DNA of 64,000 nucleotides. It comes from Saccharomycopsis fibuligera x Saccharomycopsis cf. fibuligera. Its lineage: Eukaryota; Ascomycota; Saccharomycetes; Ascoideales; Saccharomycopsidaceae. The position numbers were made by a program, and so were the translations under genes. Below the pieces are notes generated by a model. That model made no database searches and had not been told where the DNA came from. It saw only the letters and a list, made by a program, of their open reading frames with translations. The stretch lies in assembly GCA_001936135.1 (NCBI GenBank), contig CP012813.1, positions 1,488,001-1,552,000 on the forward strand, given 5' to 3'. Of this stretch, positions 51,147 to 61,877 are shown one piece after another; the first letter of the stretch is position 1; each line of letters opens with the position of its first letter.

Positions 51147-54100
51147 ATGAATAACACCTTCAGGAATAGCCAAGTTGGCAGCAAGATTAGAGCCACCTCC
51201 ACTGCAGACATCCACAAGCTTACTTCCGGCCAGGTGATTATTGACCTAGAAAGTGCCGTTAAAGAACTTTTAGAAAACAGCCTTGATGCGCATGCCAACA
51301 ATATTGAAATTATCTTCAAAAACTATGGTCTGGATTACGTGGAAGTCATAGACAACGGCACCGGCATCTCAGAGGACAACTTTACCTCAGTGGCGGCCAA
51401 ATACCATACTTCGAAGATCAGCAATTTCGAAGACCTTCAATCCAACGTCACTACATACGGTTTTCGAGGTGAAGCAATGTCTTCACTCTGTGCCATTGGT
51501 AACGTGAGGCTCGTTACCGCAACTAAAGAAGTTGCGCCAAAGGCTACTGCATTACAGTTTGATAATGCTGGTATTATCAAAGAAAGGAAAGTGGCATCAA
51601 GGGTAATGGGCACCACAGTTAACGTTAGTGATCTTTTTGCCCTGTTGCCCGTGCGGCGTAAGATTTTTGTGAAGAATATTAAAAAGGAGTTCACAAAGGC
51701 AGTAACATTGATTCAGGCATATTGTGTAATATGCCAAGGAGTGAAAATCACTGTGTCAAATATCAGCGGTGGTGGTAGTAGCAGCAGTGGTAATGGCAAT
51801 TCCAAGGGAAAAGGAGAAGGCAAAAAAAAATTGTTGTTTAGTACTAATAAGAATGGTTCAATAAAGGATAATATTGTCAATATTTACGGGGCTGGGATAA
51901 GGAAGAGCTTGATGCTGGTGGATTTTGTGGTTGAGGTTAAGCTGAAATCAATACAGAAGGAAATAAATGCTAATGAAGACGGCAATGATCATGATTATGA
52001 TGATGGTGAGCGTGATAACGATATTGATAATGACGATGATGGAGAACGGTTTGTGGAAAAGATGGACATTCGATTCACTGGCTTTATATCCTATCATTCA
52101 TTCGGTTTTGGCAGAAATTCAACCGACAGACAAATGTTTTTCATCAATAACAGGCCCTGTGCATTACCAAGGTTCGCTAGAAGCATAAACGAAGTATACA
52201 AATCATATAATCGGGTCCAATATCCGGTATTTTTTCTAAATGCTTTAGTGGAACCACACTGGTTGGATATCAACATAACCCCAGATAAGAAAACTATCAA
52301 TTTTGCCAACGAGGGTTTAGTGTTGGATGAATTAAAAGAGCAAATCAATGGATTGTACGCAACGCTGAATGACATTCTTCCTGTCGGAGTGACCCAAAGT
52401 ATCACTGATTCTTTAAAACAAAATACTATAGATAGAAGTTTCAAGGAGCTTAACTCCCATCAAAGAAAAAAAATTGATGATGAAGAGGATGAGGAAGTTT
52501 CAAGTTATAAGAAGAGAAAATTGGACCAATCTTTGTCTAGGTTCTCGTTGGAAAGTCAGGAAAGTGCCGGAAGCACTAAACCAAAAAAAGTGGACGTATT
52601 GCAGATCGCACAAGAAGAAGCTTTCGCAATGGGAGAGAGCAAAGAAAATGACAACACTGATACTGAAGCTGAGGATCGCACAATTATTGATGAGACGATA
52701 GAAGGAAGTGTTAGTGGTGAGGTAAGATCAAGCGACAAGCAGAATGACCCATTAGCTACAGTTCAAGTTATCTCCATTGATCAGCTCTCTCAGTTTAAGA
52801 ATTCGGATAATAATGATTCGCAGAAAGAAGAAGTATCCGTGGAACATGCAGACAAAAAGGATGATCTGGATGTGGAAAATAGGGAAGAATATCAATTCAG
52901 AACTTACCAGGATGAGGAACGAACAAAAGACGAAGAAGAAATAAAAGAAGTCGCAGAAGAAAAAAATGAAGACAAAACGAGCCGATCAAACCTGTACCTA
53001 GGAGTTGCTGATAGTGAAGTGGAAACTTCAACTCGCACTTGGGATGATTATGAGTCGCAGAAGTTAGTTGGGAATCACAGCAATACCCCTGATTCATCAT
53101 CTTGCAAATGTCTGCACCATGATTCTATAACAAGTACGGAAATTATTGTTAATCAAGATAGTGATAATATTGATAAGGAAGTAGAACTAATCAATATGCT
53201 TTCAGGTTTACAACCAACCAAAGGAAAGCTTGCCGATAACTATTTAACTAGCAGAAAAAACGATTCCCTCAATTATATTGTTACTGTTGATAATGATACT
53301 CGCAGCATGATGGATAATTTCAGATTTATTAAAGGAAATAATAGATGGCATACTGGTAATTATGCCAAAAATGGTGATACTGAGGATGAGGATGATGAAG
53401 ATGACACTAATGATTATAACATGAAAAATGAAGTTTCAGTAGATGACATCAACAAACCTGCAGAAGAAGCTGAATCACAGCTCGCGTTGAAGATTAGTAA
53501 AACAGATTTCCTAAACATGAAAATTATTGGTCAATTCAACTTGGGATTCATTATTGTGGTGAAACAAATTGATGGTGAATTATTTATCATTGATCAGCAT
53601 GCTTCTGATGAAAAATACAATTTTGAAAAATTGTCTAAAGAAACAGTTTTTCAAAGCCAGCGGTTAGTTATCCCGCAAGAACTTCAACTCAGTTCGATTG
53701 ACAGAATGATTGTTTTAGAACATTTGGATATTTTTTCGAAAAACGGATTTACCATTATCTCTGAAGACAAAAATGATAATGATGATGATGACAGAAGTGG
53801 TGATGATGATGACAATAACGAGTCTTCAAGAAAATTATATTTGAAATCCACACCCACTTCAAAGAAAACAGTTTTTGGCATTTCCGACTTCAATGAACTT
53901 GTCACCTTAATCAAGGAAAATCAAGGCATGGGCAAACAAAGCATGGAATCTTTGAAATGTTCCAAAATCAGGCTGATGTTTGCCATGCGTGCTTGTCGTA
54001 AAAGTATCATGGTTGGTCGGCCATTAACTCATAAGGCCATGATAAAAGTGGTGCGTAACTTGAATGGATTAGATAAGCCTTGGAATTGTCCACATGGAAG

Positions 54101-54167
54101 GCCAACTATGAGGCACTTGACAAAGTTGGATAAGATTAAAAGCTTCAATGATGATTATAGGTTATGA
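51147..54167 (+). CDS. PMS1: MutL-family mismatch-repair endonuclease subunit
   Basis: This 1006-aa protein is Pms1 (PMS2 in animals), the endonuclease subunit of MutL-alpha with Mlh1. The GHKL ATPase is at about residues 15-360: VIIDLESAVKELLENSLDAH with the catalytic Glu, VEVIDNGTGISEDNF, TYGFRGEAMSSLCAIG, and TDRQMFFINNRPCALPRFA. It is interrupted by Gly/Ser and Asp-rich insertions (about 205-225 and 275-300). A long acidic linker spans ~430-780. The C-terminal domain starts near 785 (MKIIGQFNLGFIIVVKQ). It has DQHASDEKYNFE, the DQHA(X)2E(X)4E metal site of the nicking endonuclease, then ACRKSIMVG and CPHGRPTM. All catalytic motifs are intact. S. cerevisiae Pms1 is 873 aa; the linker explains the extra length. 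Codon CTG occurs in YG-x-DYVEV, a position where Leu/Val is commoner. Confidence 0.95.
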   Translation: MNNTFRNSQVGSKIRATSTADIHKLTSGQVIIDLESAVKELLENSLDAHANNIEIIFKNYGLDYVEVIDNGTGISEDNFTSVAAKYHTSKISNFEDLQSNVTTYGFRGEAMSSLCAIGNVRLVTATKEVAPKATALQFDNAGIIKERKVASRVMGTTVNVSDLFALLPVRRKIFVKNIKKEFTKAVTLIQAYCVICQGVKITVSNISGGGSSSSGNGNSKGKGEGKKKLLFSTNKNGSIKDNIVNIYGAGIRKSLMLVDFVVEVKLKSIQKEINANEDGNDHDYDDGERDNDIDNDDDGERFVEKMDIRFTGFISYHSFGFGRNSTDRQMFFINNRPCALPRFARSINEVYKSYNRVQYPVFFLNALVEPHWLDINITPDKKTINFANEGLVLDELKEQINGLYATLNDILPVGVTQSITDSLKQNTIDRSFKELNSHQRKKIDDEEDEEVSSYKKRKLDQSLSRFSLESQESAGSTKPKKVDVLQIAQEEAFAMGESKENDNTDTEAEDRTIIDETIEGSVSGEVRSSDKQNDPLATVQVISIDQLSQFKNSDNNDSQKEEVSVEHADKKDDLDVENREEYQFRTYQDEERTKDEEEIKEVAEEKNEDKTSRSNLYLGVADSEVETSTRTWDDYESQKLVGNHSNTPDSSSCKCLHHDSITSTEIIVNQDSDNIDKEVELINMLSGLQPTKGKLADNYLTSRKNDSLNYIVTVDNDTRSMMDNFRFIKGNNRWHTGNYAKNGDTEDEDDEDDTNDYNMKNEVSVDDINKPAEEAESQLALKISKTDFLNMKIIGQFNLGFIIVVKQIDGELFIIDQHASDEKYNFEKLSKETVFQSQRLVIPQELQLSSIDRMIVLEHLDIFSKNGFTIISEDKNDNDDDDRSGDDDDNNESSRKLYLKSTPTSKKTVFGISDFNELVTLIKENQGMGKQSMESLKCSKIRLMFAMRACRKSIMVGRPLTHKAMIKVVRNLNGLDKPWNCPHGRPTMRHLTKLDKIKSFNDDYRL

Positions 54168-54191
54168 TCAAGGCAAATAGATCCATTACTT

Positions 54192-54233
54192 GTTTTTGTT
54201 TTTGTTTTTGTTTTTGTTTTTGTTTTTGTTTTT
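54192..54233. repeat. (GTTTTT)7 hexamer repeat
   Basis: Seven direct GTTTTT units start 24 bp after the PMS1 stop codon. In the transcript this would be a U-rich 3' UTR element. Confidence 0.9.
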
Positions 54234-54417
54234 TCGCTACACTGGAGTAGCTCAGATTTCTAATTTAGGAGCTGCAGTTTCTTAGTATTTATCCTTTATA
54301 TATATAATTATTGTGGTGTTCTTATTTTCAGTATACTTTCTCTGGCACTCTGCTGCAGTCGTTTTTTTTTTTTTTTTTTTTTTTTTTTTGCGAAGAAAAG
54401 TATTAAAATAAAGACGG

Positions 54418-54441
54418 TAGTCTCTTAGCAGCCTGAGACTA
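54418..54441. other. Perfect inverted repeat TAGTCTC/GAGACTA
   Basis: TAGTCTC and GAGACTA are separated by 10 nt, forming a 7-bp stem shortly after a T run. It could be a 3' UTR hairpin or part of a small RNA; there is no further support. Confidence 0.35.
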
Positions 54442-55438
54442 AAGAAACTAATGGGCATGCAAGCCAGTTCTTTGTCTCAATTGGTTATTGTTTCTGTTTT
54501 ACATGAAATGATAATATAATACTAATATTTAAAGAGATTTGAAAAGGATATTAAACGAATAAAAATTATTGAAATATATATATATGAGGCTATGCTTTCT
54601 TAATCTCATCGGCCAAAAGTCAAGAAAGGACAAATGTATTAAAGTAAACTATGTTCTTGTTCAACGACAAAGCAGGATGCTATTTATCCAAGTGATACAT
54701 TTATGTAGCATCACTGCTTTGATCCATTGGTAACGGGCTCGCCCGCTATACTTGTTATATCTGTGCGATAGCTAACGATACTTATTATCTGGAATGTCAA
54801 GCGCATTTTCAAATAAAATCACTATTCTCGGCTCATTAAAATCTTGATGCTATTTCGTCCGCCAACGCACAGCACTGCAACGCAACGCAACAGCACATAT
54901 ATATGCGTCATCTTGCATTACAATGTAGCCCAAGATGCCCGGGCTTGCTGGGGATGTCGGAAAAATAAAAACAATCCGTCCTCGATGGACGAAAAAATAA
55001 AATTAAAAAACCAAAACAATAATAAAAACAAAAAAACGCCAAACTTTTAAAATTTAATACCAGTGCGGGGGGTCTAATGACAGTAGACTGGCTATATATA
55101 AACAAACCGCTATTGATATTTTAATCGAATATCTACTATAGTGCACTAGCAGATCGGCCATCTAAACAGTAAGTATTTTGCAATATCATGAACGGTATTA
55201 ATATTTTCACAATAAATTGGCAATAAACTGGTTTTCTACGTTTAAAAGCAAAAAAAAAAATTTATTGAATTATTTACGATTAATGGTTACCAAGCAACAA
55301 GCCTGCTAATGGTATGTTAATTCAATAGAGATAGCCAAGAGTAACTTACAATGGTAAAATGAAAAAATGTATTTGTATTTGTGTGATATAGAACATAATA
55401 TACAGGTGGGACCGAAAAAAAAAATAGTCTCGTTTTCC

Positions 55439-55480
55439 GTTTTTTGTTTTTTGTTTTTTGTTTTTTGTTTTTTGTTTTTT
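55439..55480. repeat. (GTTTTTT)6 heptamer repeat
   Basis: Six direct 7-bp units, followed by degenerate gtttggtttc copies to about 55530. On the minus strand it is A-rich and lies in the 3' flank of FKH2. Confidence 0.9.
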
Positions 55481-55924
55481 GTTTGATTTGGTTTTGCTTT
55501 GTTTGGTTTCGTTTGGTTTCGTTTCGTTTTGTTTTCTGCAGTGTCGTTTTTATTCTGAGTAGATATCAAATTAATTGAAGAGGCCAGAAGTTCATAAAAT
55601 CGAAAATTGTCACTGAAATGGGGTAATAAACATGAGAAAAAAATGGAAAAGGAGTAGAAAAATAACAAAGGTTGATTGCAAATGATACGCAATGCAATAA
55701 GAAAGAAGATTTATATAAAAAAAGTTGCAATAATACAATAGAAGAGTCAAAAAGAAGATATCAAGAACAACCAATACTCGTACTTTCCAAAAGAAAATTA
55801 CACAGCCTTCCCAGAACCAATTGATACAAGCAGAAATGCAACATAAAAGATAGAAGAAAAAATGGTAAGAACATACAAGAAGCAAAAGATAAAAGTAATA
55901 TGGGATGGAACCAATCTTTTATGG

Positions 55925-58850
55925 TTATTTTTTAAATCCTTTTACCAAGTCAACTCCTTTCAAATCGCTTAATTCATTATCTCCAAGCTTTCTTTCATAT
56001 GAATTGCTGCTGCCACCTGCACCGGTACCATTACCAGCTTCATGATTCAATGCTTTTCGTCTTTGTTGAATTGGGCTTCCGTTGACAATATTTTTGGCAT
56101 CTTCATCATCTTGATTGTCTTGGTTGGTATTACTACCTCCAACCCTCGGGGTTTGCGAAGCAGGAGTACCAAATTGGACAAAATTCCAAATAGCCGGAGA
56201 ACTTTGTAAATTATTCTCAGATGCGTACTTGTTAATATCATTTTTTTTTTGTTCTTCGTTGGAGTCATTCGAATTGGCGGTGCTTGACTTACTGGAGCTA
56301 GGTTGTTCAAACCCATTTTTTACTCTGCCATTATTATCATCGCGGTTAAATCCATCATACTCATGTTTATTACTGACTTTATGCTTGTTACCATTCAAAT
56401 TTCTTGACCCCCTTTCTGGGGTGTATGCTTCAAGGGCACTTACGGTGTAACCTTTATTTGGACTTGAAAAACTCATCAAGTCAATATTGACGCCGTTGGC
56501 AGCAACACTATTATTGTGACTATTTTCACTGTTTTCTTTATTTGAATTAGTGGATTCATTGGGTAGCTTTGGAGATGGTGTTTGCACGCCACTTCTGTCG
56601 TTATGTGACGAATTTATACTCTTGTCCCCAAGTACTTGATTTCTGTTATTATTAATGGTACTATTAGATGTAGGCAAAGGGTGCTGAAGTTGCAGTGATT
56701 GCTGATGCTGTTGGTGTTGTTGCTGTATCTGGTGCGGTATCTGCTGCTGTTGCAGCTGTTGTTGCTGCAGTTGTTGCGACGTTAATGGTGGATAATGCTG
56801 AGGATTAGTATTTGCTGGATGAAAGTCAGCTGCGGCAGCTGCTGCCATGTATGAAAGAGCGTGGCTGTCGCCGCCGCCATAGTTATGAGATGGTGGATGA
56901 TTAGCATTTTGGGAAACATTTATACTCAGATGCTGATGAGTCTGCTGCTGTTGTGGTAAGTTATTACTCTGTTGCTGCGTTGGGAGAGGTGGAAGTTTCT
57001 GATGATATTGGCTATCTTGAGATGAAGTAGTATATAATTGATCAGAGCTATTTAAGCTAGGTTGACTATTGGTATTCGGCGATTTCAGAGATGACTTCTC
57101 TTTGGCTCCTAAAGGAAGATTGTTATGCATTTGCAAATGCAATTGCAATTGTCTAGATACACTACTACCTCTCTTTACTTTTGACATTGAACCATTGGCA
57201 AGCCCCTTTAAAAATTCATCCTTGTAAGACTCTGAGATTTGCCATTTCATCCCTTTACCAGGTTCATTAGGCTTTCTTGGAACTTTTTCGAATGCTTTAT
57301 TCAAAGACAAATTATGGCGAATAGAATTTTGCCATCCTGTCTTTGAATACCTGTAAAAAGCATAATTTCTAGCAATCCAATCGTAAATTTCAGACAATGA
57401 AAGCACACCTTCATCATTTGATAAAATTGCTTGAGTGATCATAGTCGCATATGAATATGGAGGCTTTATATCTTTAGATTCCTCTCTAGACAAGTCCGTA
57501 TCCATGTTTGAATAACCAGACAGAGAAGCCTTCATTGTTGATAGCAAATTCATATTGCCCATACTACCATTAGGACCAGTAGTAGTAGCATAGTATTGAG
57601 CCGCAGTATCTGATCCCGGCTTATTATACATGGCAAAGCCTTTCAAGTTATTTTGTTGTGGTTGTTGATAAGTATTACTGAAGGTAAGCTGATTTTGGCT
57701 AAAGTTATTGGAAAGGTTATTAATGTTATTGTAGTAGTTACCATCAAAGTTTGGTTTCTTCTTTAAATATTCTGCCAAACCTGGAATTCTAGGAGCAACC
57801 ATATTTATTACGTTTGGGGAAATTTGAGGAGCTGTGTCTGGCAAGATAAACATCATCTGAGTACCGCCAATATCCATTACAGAACCTGATTTTAGCACAG
57901 CTGGAGGAGCATTTGGCCCACAAGCAATTCTAGCAGTATCAATTTTAGCTCCGTTTCTACCAGCAACATTCAATTCCCATACTCTAGTGACCAAATTATA
58001 ACTTATGGTTGCATGTTTTCTAGAGACAACTTTAGCTGGACCAAGGTCAATGTCAATTAGTTTCTCGTCTGGCTTGGTGACGTCAGTATTACGACCGATT
58101 GTGGTTTCGAGCGACTTGACAAAATATGTCCAATTTGAACCGGCTATTTTAGCATACGCCTGCACTTCAGTAGCGGAATTTTTATCGTTAGAGTACACTT
58201 GAGACACCATGGTGGGATGCTCAGGCCCTGAAAGAGCAGAAATAACTGCATTGGTTAACTCAAAAGGGTCATCATACAACTGCAATGGCTAAGCCTGTTA
58301 GTAAATGTTTTTCCAAAGAGAAACAAGGCATACGGATAAGCGAGAGAGGCTAATCCTTGGAGCGAAGCTCGAGCTAGAAAGTATATGAAAAAAGAATGTA
58401 GAGAAAGGCCAATAGAGAAAGGCCAATAAGATACCAAGTCTACAAATCTTTATGAGTTAATTAGCACAATAACAGTGCTATTTGTAGAGTAGCATGGTAA
58501 TCGACTTCTTGTTCCCGCTTATAAATGCTTCAAGTTTCAAGTTTCGTCTCCTTCCCGCTTTTCATTATTAGGTCAATATAGCAAAAAAATTTTCGTTGTA
58601 ATACTCGTTGACTTCTGAACATATAAACAACAAATACCTTTAAAATAAAGTGCTTGAACTAAAACATTAATACTTGATTATGTTGATTTAACTTGAATGT
58701 GTATTGGCTGATGACTTTCAGGTGGTATGTGCAGCGTGGGAGAGACATCACCATTGGCGAAGAAAAGGTAAACAAAGGCAAAGTAAATAAAAACAAGGCA
58801 CATACGTTAAGAGGCTGCTCAGCAACACGTTTCCTAGATGCCGCGGACAT
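55925..58850 (-). CDS. FKH2: Forkhead transcription factor with FHA domain (two exons)
   Basis: Coding parts are 58806-58850 (exon 1, 15 codons, MSAASRKRVAEQPLN) and 55925-58279 (exon 2), joined in phase 0 to a 799-aa protein. Exon 2 begins LYDDPFELTNAVISALSG. The FHA domain (about 55-150; YAKIAGSNWTYFV, TIGRNTD, VVSRKHATISY) is followed by the forkhead domain at about 285-370. That domain shows KPPYSYATMITQAILSNDEG, SLSEIYDWIARNYAFYR and GWQNSIRHNLSLNKAF. The C-terminal half is Gln/Asn/Ser-rich, with a poly-Ala stretch and several SP/TP sites (TPSPK, SFSSPNKG, TPERG), likely CDK targets. Fkh proteins drive G2/M (CLB2-cluster) transcription and shape morphology in Candida. The only in-frame ATG within exon 2 near its start (58210) would drop well-formed sequence, so the split model is preferred. 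Confidence 0.85.
58280..58805 (-). other. FKH2 intron (526 nt)
   Basis: On the minus strand the intron starts GTATGT (58805-58800) and ends CAG (58282-58280). It contains the exact branch-point TACTAAC (58303-58297), 14 nt before the terminal CAG. It begins after a complete codon and the second exon opens on a complete codon. All three signals match yeast consensus. Stops in all reading frames within it exclude read-through. Confidence 0.88.
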
Positions 58851-59602
58851 TGTTCTTGAACTGGAACTTGAACTTGAACTTGAAATAGAATGCTGGATTG
58901 GCGGAGATTGGTGTGTGCAGCACTATCTAGGGACCAGCAGAGAGTTGAGATGTGGATGTTCGGGGGTTGTTGTGGTAAATAAAGAGAGACTCGCCAAAAA
59001 AAACTGTTTTTTTATTTATTTACTAAAAAGAAAAACAAAAATATTTTCGTTTTGCTCTCGTCGCTTTGTTTTTGTTTGTTTGTTTTTTTGTTTGTTTGTT
59101 TGTTGTGCGGGACATCCATGTTATCACGTGTATGGTCACATGGCATTTTGCTCTCCTCTTGAATTGTCCCTACGGATTGCTGCGGAAACCTGAGGAGGAA
59201 AATGACGGTCGGTAACGGTAAGTGATGGACCGTTGAGGACTTACCGCTGACAGGATGATGGAACAGTGCTCGTAATACCAATACTTTCCCCCGCGTAGTC
59301 TAGCTTGTTAGCGCATTGTTAAGCATTTAGTAACATATCATTGCATACGTCAGTATTGCGATATTCTGCAAGAGGTGCATGAGCAAGCCAGCATCAGCGA
59401 CACACAGCATCAAAGGGTGGTAGTTATATAAGTGGTGCGATTTTTGTTTCTTTGCTTGGTCTGCTAGTGGCATATATATATATATATATATTTATATATA
59501 TTTATATACTCTTGCTTATACTATTTCCTCTATCTTGTTTATATAATATATATTCCAAATTCTACATTTTTGTGACGTTGTTTAGTATAGTACAACATAA
59601 TA
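58851..59602. promoter_or_regulatory. Divergent region FKH2/unknown gene
   Basis: About 750 bp. The left end has four tandem GAACTT-type hexamers (58857-58886) in the FKH2 leader. tttgtttg repeats lie at 59070-59103. A perfect 8-bp inverted repeat CGGTAAGT/ACTTACCG lies at 59216-59246, and a (TA)-rich tract at 59470-59510 probably acts as TATA for the rightward gene. No gene is supported. Confidence 0.55.
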
Positions 59603-60871
59603 ATGATTCCAACAACCACTGCTGACACGCTGTTGACCGCTGATACTATTGCCGATATCATTTCGTTTGACTATGAGGGAAACCTTGCCCATAATCGAAA
59701 CACAACGGATGAGATTTTTGCTATTGGCCAAGTTTCAAACCCCATCTTTGATGAGTTTGTGAAGAAGTACTTAATGTCCAACAAATTCAACTACAAGGAA
59801 ATTAAAATTGAATATGACGATGAATTGCAAGTTGTGACTTACTCCTTCCCATCATTTTTTCATTTACTTGCCGCACCTATCTTAACCAGTTTATATAAGC
59901 AAGTACCAGTAAAAATTGAGAATATTGAAACCCATAGACCATCAGTGTCAACGATAACTTCTTCACTAGAAGCAATTTTGTCAGAAAACCTGAAATATAA
60001 GCCACCTAATGAAGAACTTCAACAACAACAACAGCATCTTGATCAACATCATGATGAAAAGACAAACAGCAACAGCAACTATAAAAACTTTATTGTTGCT
60101 TATTATCAAGTCAACAACTTTTTACCCATAATCCTTAAAAGTAAAAACAAAATAGCTTCATTGAACAAAAACTTGATTGTGATTCCCGATGGTGTGGTTT
60201 TAAACCCAGAAACTCTCACTGAACCAATCTTTGCCATTGAGTATACATCAATTCATAATTTGGATAAGATGAGATACAAGATTGAGCATTCATACACTCG
60301 TTTCAAGCGTAGGAACGCATACAAAACAATCTTGTTACTTGTCCTAAACGATAATTTTGACATCACAGTGGAAGTTTGGCGTAAAGTGCCGCTTCCAGCA
60401 GATTACGACAATTACAATGTCGAAGAACTCATAAAAGACTACGTTAATGTTCCGGCACCACTTACTAAAGAAAATGAGTATAGGAAGATCCAGCAAGCTA
60501 TTAACGAATCAAGATACACAAACATGAACCGTGGAAAACACAAGTTTGTTTATTACTTGCAATATCAACCATACTCTATCAGTTACGATTCTTGTACTTT
60601 CCGCAATAAAGCTATCGAGAAATTTGGCATTCCATTAAATTATCTGGACCTTCATATGCCACATTCTGCCGAAGATACAGAATCGTACAGGGATGCAATC
60701 ATTACTTTGCATTACGATAAAGTCCGTAATTTGATGGGCAGTTTGATTCAACATAAAGTAAATTCTTTAAAGAGCGATACTGATTGCTTGTCTATTGTTG
60801 AAACAATTCGAAACAAAGCAAAGAAGAATTTTTGGGATATTTGTGACCAGTTGGATTTTCCTAATGCATAA
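59603..60871 (+). CDS. Conserved-looking protein of unknown function, possible PD-(D/E)XK-like core
   Basis: A 422-aa protein that I do not recognise. The ATG at 59603 is the first in frame. It has no signal peptide or membrane segment. Residues ~1-120 are mixed alpha/beta, then a short Gln/His/Asn-rich linker (about 138-158). The central part (160-265) has strand-like blocks NFIVAYYQVNNFLPIIL, NLIVIPDGVVLNPE, EPIFAIEYTS and YKTILLLVLNDNFDITVEVW. The order PD-x(14)-E-x-T between strands, with a following Lys/Arg-rich helix (MRYKIEHSYTRFKRR), resembles the restriction-endonuclease-like fold. The catalytic Lys is absent from its usual place, and no search could be made. The C-terminal third is helical. 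No neighbour suggests a function. Confidence 0.6.
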   Translation: MIPTTTADTLLTADTIADIISFDYEGNLAHNRNTTDEIFAIGQVSNPIFDEFVKKYLMSNKFNYKEIKIEYDDELQVVTYSFPSFFHLLAAPILTSLYKQVPVKIENIETHRPSVSTITSSLEAILSENLKYKPPNEELQQQQQHLDQHHDEKTNSNSNYKNFIVAYYQVNNFLPIILKSKNKIASLNKNLIVIPDGVVLNPETLTEPIFAIEYTSIHNLDKMRYKIEHSYTRFKRRNAYKTILLLVLNDNFDITVEVWRKVPLPADYDNYNVEELIKDYVNVPAPLTKENEYRKIQQAINESRYTNMNRGKHKFVYYLQYQPYSISYDSCTFRNKAIEKFGIPLNYLDLHMPHSAEDTESYRDAIITLHYDKVRNLMGSLIQHKVNSLKSDTDCLSIVETIRNKAKKNFWDICDQLDFPNA

Positions 60872-61511
60872 GTAATGTTTATGCTTGTGAAGTTGGTGAT
60901 TTATTTCTAATGACGACCGCTTAATGATGTTATGTTAATTTTGGTGTTGATAAAAGCTTTTACTATTTAATTCTCTTAGTTTTTTGTTTTTTTGTTTCTT
61001 GACGCAGTTTGGCGATTTTGTATTAAGCTCACCATTACTAACTGCCTTGTATAATTTCTCATACTTCATATTTCAATTATTGCACACTTGTTTCTTTACC
61101 CTAAAAATTATTATATCAAAGCAATAAAGGGCATTTTATTTAAGTACAAACTACAAAATAAAACAAATATGGTAAAGCAACAAATTTGTTTTATTTTTGT
61201 AGTCCGACTATGCTTGGGTTCAACTAGCCGTCCTGCTTTGATTTGAGTTGAGCTATACCATACGATTATAAGAGCAATCAGCAATTCAATGCCTCCTTCC
61301 AATATACATGAGTATGCGCAGTTCCTATAACTTTATCCAAAGAGTATTCTATGGCACTTTATACTTAGAGCAAAAAAAAATTAGTCACTTTCCTTGCTGT
61401 CTTATAAGATCTATCATAAGCATCCATCTTATCCAAAAGATTTACTTCATCAAAAGTGTACAGTGTATGATAGATGGTGTTTTTTGAAATGTGCAAACGT
61501 TAACGAACGAA
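60872..61511. other. AT-rich intergenic stretch
   Basis: About 640 bp after the unknown gene. It contains a TACTAAC at 61036-61042 without a credible donor or acceptor. No gene is recognised. Confidence 0.5.
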
Positions 61512-61877
61512 ATGCTGACTGTCAAACTTCATAAACTGCACCATAAGTGTTTAACGCATAACGGTAAAAATGACTATATTGTCTTTTACAAGAACCATTC
61601 TCTTTGCTTGACAGTTACCATAGTTTCAGGATTTCTAATATATGTCAACAATACTGACTGTAATGAGTATCCCACAAGGTACTGTAATACACCCCCTTTA
61701 TCTTCATGTGTTAGCCAATTTTGCGAGAGAATGTGTGCAATTTTTCCGTCCCGTGAATTTGGAAATTGCAGCATGAAGAGTCACGCAAATCACATTGATG
61801 CATTGTTCACTGCATGCGGGAATCTGAGACAGATAATATCAGCCACTAGCTCGTTACTTGAAAATAAATCAAAGTAA
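61512..61877 (+). CDS. Small cysteine-rich ORF, doubtful
   Basis: Reading from the first ATG at 61512 gives 121 codons (upstream of it the frame begins with GTG). The product has one hydrophobic stretch near residues 30-50 (SLCLTVTIVSGFLIYV) and seven cysteines in the following 65 residues, spaced CNEYPTRYC, SSCVSQFCERMC, GNC and FTACG. This could be a small secreted or membrane-tethered Cys-rich protein. The N terminus is not a clean signal peptide, so either an upstream exon is missed or the frame is chance. It stands alone in 2 kb of AT-rich DNA. No family was recognised. Confidence 0.3.
   Translation: MLTVKLHKLHHKCLTHNGKNDYIVFYKNHSLCLTVTIVSGFLIYVNNTDCNEYPTRYCNTPPLSSCVSQFCERMCAIFPSREFGNCSMKSHANHIDALFTACGNLRQIISATSSLLENKSK

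Larger units (their letters stand above)
54168..55924. other. Convergent intergenic region between PMS1 and FKH2
   Basis: This 1.76 kb stretch is long for a convergent gap. It contains (GTTTTT)7, a T run at 54362-54389, a perfect 7-bp hairpin at 54418-54441, a TATA-like ctatatataaac near 55090-55101 with no ORF behind it, and (GTTTTTT)6. The 128- and 91-codon minus-strand open frames come from T-rich composition. An unannotated RNA gene cannot be excluded. Confidence 0.55.

Noticed and set aside
55306-55692. 128-codon minus-strand ORF with KQKTKNKKQKT
   Set aside because: Its coding look comes from the (GTTTTTT)6 array and T-rich DNA; no domain is visible.
58208-58285. FKH2 start at the TTG (58285) or at the internal ATG (58210)
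   Set aside because: The TTG lies inside the intron's last bases, and the ATG would discard coherent sequence that the spliced model retains.
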